From IMG/VR virus record IMGVR_UViG_3300017613_000216, positions 1-20,021 of that record: a stretch of 20,021 bases of DNA; one strand, 5' to 3'. Shown here piece by piece: positions 14,170-20,021 of this stretch. The notes beneath the pieces are model-generated. The model made no database searches. It saw nothing but the letters and a program-made list of their open reading frames with translations, and was not told the origin of the DNA. This stretch comes from a virus. How positions within the stretch are numbered: position 1 is the first letter of the stretch; each line of letters starts with the position of its first letter. Both the position numbers and the translations under genes were made by a program.

Positions 14170-15407
14170 TTAATTACAATCCCATTAGGTAGAGTTATTA
14201 CCTTCTTACCGTTCTCTAGTTGCTCCTTGTACTCTTCCCATCCTTTATTACGGAATTTCTCATAACCTGCTCTAGTTGCTCCAATAGACGGGTCTGAGAT
14301 CATCTGTCCTGTCCTGTCTGAGATGCGTTTTAAAGTGTTCACAGCATTCTCAAGAAGTCTTACGTTAACATCTTTAGACTGTCTAAGACCTGCTAAAGCA
14401 GCCTCAAGGTACTTACGTTCCTCATTTGTAGGATTACGACCAAACAAAGCAAGTTGTTCTGTTAACCATTTAGAAGTGAGAGCATTAAACTCACCAACAT
14501 CTGCTGGAGTTTTACCAAAGAAGTCAAGAAAGCCTTGTTTGATTTGTGTAGTTAAACCACCAGTTTTAAGACCTTTAGCTAACTCAAGTGCTCTATTGGC
14601 TCCTCTTAAGCTTTCCATAGCTTTAAAGCCTTCGGAAACCATAACTGATCTTTCTTCATTCCACTTAGCGGCGTCAATTTCCCCTGTACGTCCTTTAGAA
14701 GTCATTCCTTTAGAATCAGTAGGAATAGGCTCACCACCTGTTTCTCTATTGTGTTCTGGAGAACCTAAAAGAGGTACAATATTCTCCACACTTTTCCCAT
14801 CAGGTGAGGTGTATGTTAGGACTTGATACGTACCATTCTTGTCCTTAAAAGTACCTGACTCGAAGACATCTCCACCGGGGTTTTTCTTTTTCCATTCAAA
14901 TTTCTCTCTAGCTAAATTAGTAGAGGCTTCTTTAGCCTTAGTAGTTTTTCCTGAAGCCGTAACTTTAGCGGAAGCAATATCCATCTCCCTTTCATTTTGA
15001 GCATCCTTAAGGAACTGTCGAGCTTCGTTAGGATACCCACGTTGCATAAGCAGTGCATAGCCAGTTCTCATCTCTTCTTGAGAAATCCCTGAGCCATCTG
15101 AGGTAAACTTACCAATTTCCTCTAGAATGAACTTCTTGTCTGCTTCCATCTTACGTGCTTTAGTCAGGCGAGGGTCTTCAGCAAACTCAGCACCCATCTT
15201 ATTCCCAAGACCTCTAAAGCCCATACTCAAGGCTTCATTACCTTGCTGACGTGCCTTAGCCGCCATAGCTGCTTGGAAACCACCACCTGCTTGAGACACG
15301 TTCATCATTGACTGACGAACACGGGCATCTCTCTCCTGTCCCATAAGGTTTCTAATATCTCCCAAAGAAGCTCCTTGGAATAACCCTTGTGTTATATTAT
15401 TAGCCAT
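14166..15407 (-). CDS. Internal virion / ejection protein candidate (413 aa)
   Basis: This 413-aa protein starts MANNITQGLFQGASLGD and is mainly helical, with Gln/Ala/Met-rich and charged stretches (residues 20-160). A short beta-like insert follows (GTFKDKNGTYQVLTYTSPDG, about 195-215), then a helical C-terminal half. The family is not recognised by name. Proteins of this kind, with similar start and composition, are common in the tail modules of marine podoviruses. Its order after the gp14-like and Gly/Ser-rich genes suggests a virion-internal role. AAGGAAA lies 9 nt before the ATG. A 27-nt T-rich gap separates it from the upstream gene. Confidence 0.65.
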   Translation of the reverse strand: MANNITQGLFQGASLGDIRNLMGQERDARVRQSMMNVSQAGGGFQAAMAAKARQQGNEALSMGFRGLGNKMGAEFAEDPRLTKARKMEADKKFILEEIGKFTSDGSGISQEEMRTGYALLMQRGYPNEARQFLKDAQNEREMDIASAKVTASGKTTKAKEASTNLAREKFEWKKKNPGGDVFESGTFKDKNGTYQVLTYTSPDGKSVENIVPLLGSPEHNRETGGEPIPTDSKGMTSKGRTGEIDAAKWNEERSVMVSEGFKAMESLRGANRALELAKGLKTGGLTTQIKQGFLDFFGKTPADVGEFNALTSKWLTEQLALFGRNPTNEERKYLEAALAGLRQSKDVNVRLLENAVNTLKRISDRTGQMISDPSIGATRAGYEKFRNKGWEEYKEQLENGKKVITLPNGIVIK

Positions 15408-15434
15408 TATCTTTGTTTCCTTTTAAGTTTTTCT

Positions 15435-16238
15435 TTAGCCAGCATAGCCTGAATTTTCACTAGCATCATCCCGACTTCCAACACCTTCCATGCTTGAGGA
15501 ATCTGGGCCACCCATAGAAGTACCTCCACCACTGTAAGGATCAACAGCACCACCTCGGCCCCATCCGTCAGCAACAGCACCTAATGCTCTTGCATTCTCT
15601 ATTTCAGCACGTCTAGCTTGTTCAATAGCGGCTGCACTTAAAGAATTGATACCCATCCCTCTTTTTTCAGCATATCCTAATCTACCACCTTTTTGTCCTA
15701 ATGTCCCATCTCCGCTTGTGAAGGCTCTTTCATTACCAAATAAACCATCCCACCCTTCAGAAAACTCAGTACCTAAAGCACTCATAACATCTCCAAAAGT
15801 CCCCCAACCGGGAGACTCTTCCGAATACTGACTAGCTGTGTTAAAAGCAGCCCCAAGATTCCCTAGAAGCCCCCAACCGGGAGGAGCTACAGTAGACAAT
15901 AAATTAACACCTGTCTCTAAACCTACGGCTCTTTCAAGAGAGTTCTCTGAAGCGATTCCTTGTAACGCACCAGACACTTCCGACACTTCTGATTTTAAAC
16001 CATCAAATAAACCTTGAGCACCGTTTAAAAGATCACTGAAACTTCCCGGTTCTCCTTGAGGAACACCAAAGTTATCTCCGGCATCCCTACCGCCTCTTAT
16101 GTTCCCTCTATAATAAGGGTTAACTTGAGGGACATAAGGAGAAGAATAAGGAGTAGTAGAAGTGTCCTGAGCAACTCCTTGAGTTAATAACCAAGTTGAG
16201 AGCCAATCAGGAAGTGAGTCATTCAAAAGACCAGCCAT
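15435..16238 (-). CDS. Gly/Ser-rich virion-associated protein of unknown function (267 aa)
   Basis: The product begins MAGLLNDSLPDWLSTWLLTQ, a likely amphipathic Trp-containing helix. It continues with long Gly/Ser/Tyr-rich low-complexity stretches (PYSSPYVPQVNPYYRG near the start and GGAVDPYSGGGTSMGG near the end) around a helical middle. No family is recognised. The open frame extends back to an ATG at 16280, but AGGTG 8 nt before the ATG at 16236-16238 and the 4-nt spacing from the preceding stop favour the shorter form. Its place between gp14-like and larger internal proteins suggests a virion component or assembly factor. Confidence 0.65.
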   Translation of the reverse strand: MAGLLNDSLPDWLSTWLLTQGVAQDTSTTPYSSPYVPQVNPYYRGNIRGGRDAGDNFGVPQGEPGSFSDLLNGAQGLFDGLKSEVSEVSGALQGIASENSLERAVGLETGVNLLSTVAPPGWGLLGNLGAAFNTASQYSEESPGWGTFGDVMSALGTEFSEGWDGLFGNERAFTSGDGTLGQKGGRLGYAEKRGMGINSLSAAAIEQARRAEIENARALGAVADGWGRGGAVDPYSGGGTSMGGPDSSSMEGVGSRDDASENSGYAG

Positions 16239-16242
16239 ATTG

Positions 16243-17013
16243 TTACACCTGTTTTTGTGGTTGTTGCATGAAGAGACCACCTAATTGATTCATAGCATGT
16301 CCCATGTTACTTCCGTAAGCTGCCTGAACATTAGCAAGATTAGAAGCTGCTCCTGTTCTTGCCTGAAGACCTGCCCTTGCTTGTGCTCCTAAATCAGCAC
16401 CTAAACCTCTACCAAGATTAGCTTGTTGCATTGGGATATTAAGAAGTCCTGTAGCAGTAGCCATGTCCCCAGACTCTCTACCTAAGAGATTGTCAATAAG
16501 AGATTGTGCTTGAGTGAAGGCTTGGGTTTGTCGCTGTGTCTGAGCTTGTCCCAAGGCAGTCTCAAGAGCCTCTGTCTGTCTTGCTCCTCCAGTAGTCCCT
16601 AATCTTCCCTGAGCCATTTGTCTTGTCTCATTAGCAAGCCTAAGTCTCTCTTCTTCAGGAGCAGCTAAGGCTTGCTGTTGTTGATAAAATTTATCTTGAG
16701 CAGCAAAAGGATCACCAGAGTACTGTCCTAGTTGTTCACCCCACATACCTGAACGAGTAAGAGCACCTTGATAAATACTCTGAAGTTCTGGAGACAACTC
16801 AAGGAGTGCTGTATGAGAGTCAGGGTCAAACCCTGCAGTACCTCCTAAACTACCTACACCCCAAGGCTCTGCAGCAGCAAGGGATTGAGTAGTTGCATTC
16901 TGAATAGCTGCAGCCTGTTGTTGTGCTGCTTGAGTAGCTGCTTTAGCATTACTTCTAGAACCTAAGTAGCTTAGACCTGCACCAATAATAGGTGTCCAAT
17001 CACCAAATAACAT
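16243..17013 (-). CDS. Small internal virion protein (T7 gp14-like)
   Basis: This 256-aa protein has the build of a gp14-type ejection protein. A short hydrophobic N-terminus (LFGDWTPIIGAGLSYLG) is followed by an Ala/Gln-rich helix (KAATQAAQQQAAAIQNA) and then long Ala/Gln/Arg helices to the end (RQTEALETALGQAQTQRQTQ). In T7, gp14 leaves the capsid first and forms part of the envelope-spanning channel. Gene order after the tail-tube genes is the same as in T7 (11, 12, then internal proteins). AGGAGA 8 nt before the ATG sets the start. Assignment rests on composition and position rather than a specific motif. Confidence 0.7.
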   Translation of the reverse strand: MLFGDWTPIIGAGLSYLGSRSNAKAATQAAQQQAAAIQNATTQSLAAAEPWGVGSLGGTAGFDPDSHTALLELSPELQSIYQGALTRSGMWGEQLGQYSGDPFAAQDKFYQQQQALAAPEEERLRLANETRQMAQGRLGTTGGARQTEALETALGQAQTQRQTQAFTQAQSLIDNLLGRESGDMATATGLLNIPMQQANLGRGLGADLGAQARAGLQARTGAASNLANVQAAYGSNMGHAMNQLGGLFMQQPQKQV

Positions 17014-17026
17014 TCTTTTATTCTCC

Positions 17027-17046
17027 TATTTTACCTTATTTTACCT
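17027..17046. repeat. Tandem 10-bp duplication at the gp12-like stop codon
   Basis: TATTTTACCT occurs twice head to tail (17027-17036 and 17037-17046). Read on the minus strand, the first copy met encodes the last residues of the gp12-like protein and the second supplies the TAA. The repeat also abuts the ribosome site of the next gene. It looks like a small slippage duplication. Confidence 0.7.
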
Positions 17047-18674
17047 TGCTTTGTCAAGAGCGTTGTGTTAACTAAACTAGAATAATTACCCTTGACTTCA
17101 GTGGTCATAGCTAATTTAATTACTTTACCAGTTCTTCCTAAAGGTACTTTGTATTCCTTTGGTCCTGCCACAGGAGCATAAGTAGCAACTCCATATAAAG
17201 AAGTAGTTCCTCCGTAGATAAAGGAAGTCCCTGTCCCTGTTAATGTGAACGTCTTTTTATAAGGGGAAGCTAGTTGATAATCTTTATAGACAGAAGTAGT
17301 TACATTAGAACCCTTACCACCCACTACAGTAAAGATACCATTCTTTACAATCTTAGTTACCGTGGGGTTCCCTAAATCCAACCAAGGAGACTCAACAGTA
17401 TAATTGTATTGAGTGTTTGTGTAGGACCAACAAGTGGATGTTTCCCATGTGTTATTAGCAGTTTCACAAAGAGCCTCTGAACCATATGAACCAGTTACAT
17501 CAGAAATACTTACGTCATAATAACCATCATATTCTCCTATGGAGTCCTCAAGCCCTAAATAAAGTTTACCATCTAGAGTACCTACACCACACAAAGGAGC
17601 ACTATCAAAAGAAAACGTAGTTATTCTTGGGACGGTAATGTTCATTGCATTTGCAAAGTCAAAGACATATGCCATATCATCATCAGGGATAAAGGTAATC
17701 ACAAGTCCTTCTTCCTGATAATAAGTTGTCTTGATGTTGTTAAGGTCTTTTATCGAAAGAGTCCTTGACAGTTCGTTACGTACTGCTATAGACAATGTAT
17801 CTATAGGAGCTAATCCATCACTCTCTGTTACCCTTGAGAGGGACATAAGACCAGTGTAGGATAGAAAGAGAAGCTGTGAGGAGACATAAACAATATTGTC
17901 TCTCCCTGCAAGACCCACGCCCTTTATGAGTTCCTCAAGAGCCATTGTATCTGGGTCTGATGCACCGTTGTAAATAGCAATATTATTCTTACCAAAGATC
18001 ACAAGCTTGTCCATAATGGAACCAAGACCTACAATCTCATCATTTCCCCATACAGTCTTTAAATCAATTACACCAGCAACACCACCAGTTAAGGCTTCAC
18101 CAATTAAGTTATCTGAGTAGTAAACTACACCTACGTCTTCAGAGACACCTCCGAACCACATACGTCCGAAGTCACCTATGGCACAACTAGGGTCAAAAGT
18201 AGTTACCCCTGAAGGAGCAGCATAAGTCCCTAAGTCGTCTATGTCAGACCAAGAAGTACCATCATAATTAATGGGCATATGTCCTGTCTGAACACCCCAG
18301 AACTCATTATTAAAGTTAACCCACTGCCAGTTAGAATCTGTAATTGTCTGAGGAGTCCCTGAGAAGCTTTGAGTAGTGAGAGAGTTAGGAACTGTAGAAG
18401 TGTCTAGTTCTACAATAGTTGCTCCAGAACCCCCAAAGTATTCCGTAGTGGTGTCACTTTTAATGAACTCCCCTACGGACTTCACAGGGGAAGCTACAGT
18501 TTTACTTATTTGTTTCCTGCCTTTTCTTGAGGCAATCCTACCTTCATAATCATAGACAATATTCACAGCATCAGTAAACCACTCGACACCTAAAGTGGAG
18601 TCCTGAATTTGTGTGTTAAGTCCTTTAGAACCAAAGCCCGAAAGAACGAGTGGTTGTTGGGGTTTAACTGGCAT
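17031..18674 (-). CDS. Tail tube / stabilisation protein (T7 gp12-like tail tubular protein B position)
   Basis: This 547-aa protein is beta-rich throughout and starts MPVKPQQPLVLSGFGSKGLN. The early phrase WFTDAVNIVYDYEGRIASRKGRK (about 30-52) is typical of phage tail nozzle and stabilisation proteins related to T7 gp12 and P22 gp10, where a strand-rich propeller follows. Repeated Gly/Asp turns (DRNGIAIYNGASDPD-like strands near 240) fit that fold. It is shorter than T7 gp12 (794 aa). It follows the gp11-like gene with an 11-nt overlap, as the T7 11-12 pair adjoin. The Shine-Dalgarno site is weak, suggesting coupling. A virion role in the tail tip is well supported by position and N-terminal motif. 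Confidence 0.8.
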   Translation of the reverse strand: MPVKPQQPLVLSGFGSKGLNTQIQDSTLGVEWFTDAVNIVYDYEGRIASRKGRKQISKTVASPVKSVGEFIKSDTTTEYFGGSGATIVELDTSTVPNSLTTQSFSGTPQTITDSNWQWVNFNNEFWGVQTGHMPINYDGTSWSDIDDLGTYAAPSGVTTFDPSCAIGDFGRMWFGGVSEDVGVVYYSDNLIGEALTGGVAGVIDLKTVWGNDEIVGLGSIMDKLVIFGKNNIAIYNGASDPDTMALEELIKGVGLAGRDNIVYVSSQLLFLSYTGLMSLSRVTESDGLAPIDTLSIAVRNELSRTLSIKDLNNIKTTYYQEEGLVITFIPDDDMAYVFDFANAMNITVPRITTFSFDSAPLCGVGTLDGKLYLGLEDSIGEYDGYYDVSISDVTGSYGSEALCETANNTWETSTCWSYTNTQYNYTVESPWLDLGNPTVTKIVKNGIFTVVGGKGSNVTTSVYKDYQLASPYKKTFTLTGTGTSFIYGGTTSLYGVATYAPVAGPKEYKVPLGRTGKVIKLAMTTEVKGNYSSLVNTTLLTKQGKIR

Positions 18675-19317
18675 TCCAAGTGGTCTCGTTTACTGTTCTG
18701 ATTTCATCTTGAGTGATGGCATCAGTAAGTGCATTACTAAATCTCTGAGCAGCCACATCACTAACTGTCCCACCTTCTTCACCTCGTTCAGCCACTGCCA
18801 GAGCATAGGCCCCTAAAACAACTAAATTAGAAGGTACAGAGACTTCATCATCATAATTAGTCAAGTCTTCCTGAGGCTGTACTGCATGAACCTTAATGTC
18901 ATAAGCAGCATCAGGAGTAGGGTAAAAGGAGATAGTGTTCCCCTTAAGTCTAAAGTATTGTGGACTGGAGTTTGTAGAAGTCCCTACATAAGTGTATCTA
19001 TAGAAAGCCTCATCAGAGATTTGTTTAAGAGTAGAATCATTAGTGTTGTCCATGACCTGCATGATTCTTGAGCGGGACGTAAGATTGTCCATAGTGTACT
19101 CAATTGTCCCTGCTACAGTAGTGACTGTCTCAATGTCTCGGAGAACACCCCAGTTCCATGAGTCCTCTACTACTTCTTTTGTTTCATTGACAAGTTCACC
19201 AATTAACTTATGATAATCATCTACATTATCGTTGTCATTAATCTCCCCTGACCAATCTATAGCAGTGGCCTCTCTCATCCTTAAGAGTACTTTATTGATA
19301 ATCTTTTTAAATGTCAT
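18664..19317 (-). CDS. Tail tubular protein A-like adaptor (T7 gp11-like)
   Basis: This 217-aa protein (T7 gp11 is 196 aa) is predicted to form the ring joining portal to tail nozzle. The N-terminus MTFKKIINKVLLRMREA is the helical start usual for this family. The phrase SWNWGVLRDIETVTTVAGTIEYTM (near 53-76), the SFYPTPDAAYDIKVHAVQPQEDL strand region (about 130-152) and the C-terminal helix with ALAVAERGEEGG are also characteristic. AAGGGA lies 8 nt before the ATG. It overlaps the lysozyme stop by 4 nt upstream and the gp12-like start by 11 nt downstream. Confidence 0.85.
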   Translation of the reverse strand: MTFKKIINKVLLRMREATAIDWSGEINDNDNVDDYHKLIGELVNETKEVVEDSWNWGVLRDIETVTTVAGTIEYTMDNLTSRSRIMQVMDNTNDSTLKQISDEAFYRYTYVGTSTNSSPQYFRLKGNTISFYPTPDAAYDIKVHAVQPQEDLTNYDDEVSVPSNLVVLGAYALAVAERGEEGGTVSDVAAQRFSNALTDAITQDEIRTVNETTWNAS

Positions 19318-19742
19318 CTATCTGTCCCTTCTCTGAACAAAGCAGTAACTCTAGCTGCTCTGTTTGGGGTTTGTCTTGCCCATTTTGAGTCAAGAGCTTC
19401 ATCAGCCGCATGGTCATAATTACCTTCCTCAAGAGCCATAAGCATTAGATGGAATTTCTTAAGAGTACTTAAGCCTAATTGAAAACACATATTAGCTAAG
19501 GCTCTTTGACATGGGTCAGGAAGGTTTCTCCACCAAGGGAAGGAGGAGTTCAATTCACTAATTACCCTGCCTATGTCATTCTGAAGAAGGTACTTAATCT
19601 CGCTTTGGGATAACCCAAGACCACCTTCCTCGTCTATGTTTCTACCTACACCAATTGTTGTCTTCCCCATAGAACATTGATAGGCGTGTGTACGTACACC
19701 TTCATCTCTAAATAAGTCTGCTGATAGTTGATCTATGTTCAT
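19314..19742 (-). CDS. Endolysin, T4-type lysozyme (glycoside hydrolase family 24)
   Basis: This 142-aa muramidase should cut the peptidoglycan glycan chain at lysis. The catalytic region reads LFRDEG (Glu14, matching T4 Glu11), then AYQCSMGKTTIGVGRN, where Thr29 matches T4 Thr26. The T4 Asp20 position is Cys23. Later segments WWRNLPDPCQRALANMCFQLG and ARQTPNRAARVTALFREG match the C-terminal lobe (WRNL...NMAFQLG...W...TPNRA). There is no signal peptide or membrane anchor, so it needs a holin. It is placed inside the tail module rather than beside the holin gene, with 4-nt overlaps on both sides, so it may be produced with virion proteins. Confidence 0.92.
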   Translation of the reverse strand: MNIDQLSADLFRDEGVRTHAYQCSMGKTTIGVGRNIDEEGGLGLSQSEIKYLLQNDIGRVISELNSSFPWWRNLPDPCQRALANMCFQLGLSTLKKFHLMLMALEEGNYDHAADEALDSKWARQTPNRAARVTALFREGTDR

Positions 19743-19963
19743 GTTACTTCTATAGTCCTAACTTCTGAATGTACTTTAGTTGAATCTCTAGTGACTCTTA
19801 TGACTTCAAACAACCTTGTCTCTGGTTTATTAACTGTTCTACTTCGGACTTCTCTAGCTACATTTACAATTCTATCTGGATTAGGAGGTACAATTATTTC
19901 TCTAGTCCATGAGGTTAACCATGAAGTTAACCATGAAGTTCCCCAGGAAGCATTAACAGCCAT
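19739..19963 (-). CDS. Small protein with Trp tetrapeptide repeat, unknown function
   Basis: This 74-aa protein opens with MAVNASWGTSWLTSWLTSW, where Trp recurs every four residues (7, 11, 15, 19) as (G/L)-T-S-W. The rest is Arg/Val-rich, with a strand-like pattern (RIVNVAREVRSRTV, RLFEVIRVTRD). No family is recognised. The repeat is written with 12-bp units in the DNA. The start lies 3 nt after the stop of an upstream gene and has only a weak purine run upstream. It overlaps the lysozyme start by 4 nt. Its place among tail genes suggests a small virion or assembly protein, but this is inference. Confidence 0.65.
   Translation of the reverse strand: MAVNASWGTSWLTSWLTSWTREIIVPPNPDRIVNVAREVRSRTVNKPETRLFEVIRVTRDSTKVHSEVRTIEVT
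19902..19949. repeat. 12-bp tandem repeat (two exact units, two degenerate)
   Basis: GTTAACCATGAA occurs at 19914-19925 and again at 19926-19937. Degenerate units lie on either side (19902-19913 and 19938-19949). On the minus strand the unit encodes the L-T-S-W repeats of the small protein. Confidence 0.8.
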
Positions 19964-19966
19964 CTG

Positions 19967-20021
19967 TTATGGCCCCCACTCGTTTCCGGTTGAGCCTGTG
20001 CCTGTCACGGTCACGTCATTA
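19967..20021 (-). CDS. C-terminal end of an unknown late protein (partial, cut by window edge)
   Basis: On the minus strand a frame is open from the window edge to a TAA at 19967-19969, giving NDVTVTGTGSTGNEWGP. The alternating Val-Thr-Gly composition resembles beta-rich C-termini common in marine phage virion proteins. The family cannot be told from 17 residues. It lies 3 nt upstream of the Trp-repeat gene in the same operon. Confidence 0.5.
   Translation of the reverse strand, partial: NDVTVTGTGSTGNEWGP

Noticed and set aside
14323-14826. 167-codon plus-strand ORF opposite the 413-aa late gene
   Set aside because: It is Leu/Ser-rich, as expected for the complement of a helical gene, and has no partner genes or ribosome site on that strand.
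16239-16280. Longer N-terminus for the Gly/Ser-rich virion protein
   Set aside because: The extra residues overlap the upstream gene and lack a ribosome site. AGGTG supports the start at 16238.
1-20021. tRNA genes, CRISPR arrays, insertion sequences, integrase or att sites
   Set aside because: Nothing in the near-continuous coding sequence leaves room for them, and no typical repeats or recombinase motifs were seen.

Overview
This window looks like part of the genome of a lytic, short-tailed (podovirus-type) T7-like bacteriophage. The replication genes have close T7 counterparts: a gp4-type primase-helicase, a gp5-type family A DNA polymerase and a gp3-type endonuclease I. The tail genes include gp11-like and gp12-like tube proteins. 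A B12-dependent (class II) ribonucleotide reductase, a MazG-like nucleotide pyrophosphohydrolase, a DUF3310 protein and a gene-transfer-agent-type holin occur together in marine T7-like phages of the roseophage SIO1/cobavirus kind. A marine proteobacterial host is therefore my best guess, but it is inference. Base composition is moderately AT-rich (about 40% GC by eye). No RNA polymerase, terminase, portal or major capsid gene falls inside the window.

Layout, plus strand (1-9490): the end of an unknown gene, a good sigma70-type promoter, then one tightly packed replication and nucleotide-metabolism operon. Its order is SSB, primase-helicase, HNH endonuclease, DNA polymerase, small ORF, PD-(D/E)XK exonuclease with a Cys cluster, DUF1737-like ORF, endonuclease I, two small ORFs, MazG-like, a 50-aa ORF, class II RNR, DUF3310, a one-pass membrane peptide and a 60-aa ORF. 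Nearly every junction overlaps or abuts. One overlap, HNH to polymerase, is 143 nt long and out of frame.

Layout, minus strand (20021 down to 9493): the late cassette, transcribed toward the early arm. Its order is the end of an unknown gene, a small Trp-repeat protein, T4-type lysozyme, gp11-like tail protein, gp12-like tail protein, gp14-like small internal protein, a Gly/Ser-rich virion protein, three large proteins (413, 692 and 738 aa) in the place of T7 gp15/gp16 ejection proteins, and finally the holin. The two arms converge with only 2 bp between their stop codons.

The early arm makes and supplies the replisome. RNR and MazG-like manage nucleotides, and the nucleases probably recycle host DNA and resolve branched DNA. 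The late arm builds the tail and ejection apparatus and lyses the cell. The most notable unexplained signals are a shared acidic Glu-Phe C-terminus, written with the same 10 bp, on SSB, helicase and exonuclease; the HNH/polymerase dual-coding segment; a polymerase with a shortened thioredoxin-binding insertion; and the head-on arm arrangement without visible terminators. I found no tRNA genes, CRISPR arrays, insertion sequences or integrase.
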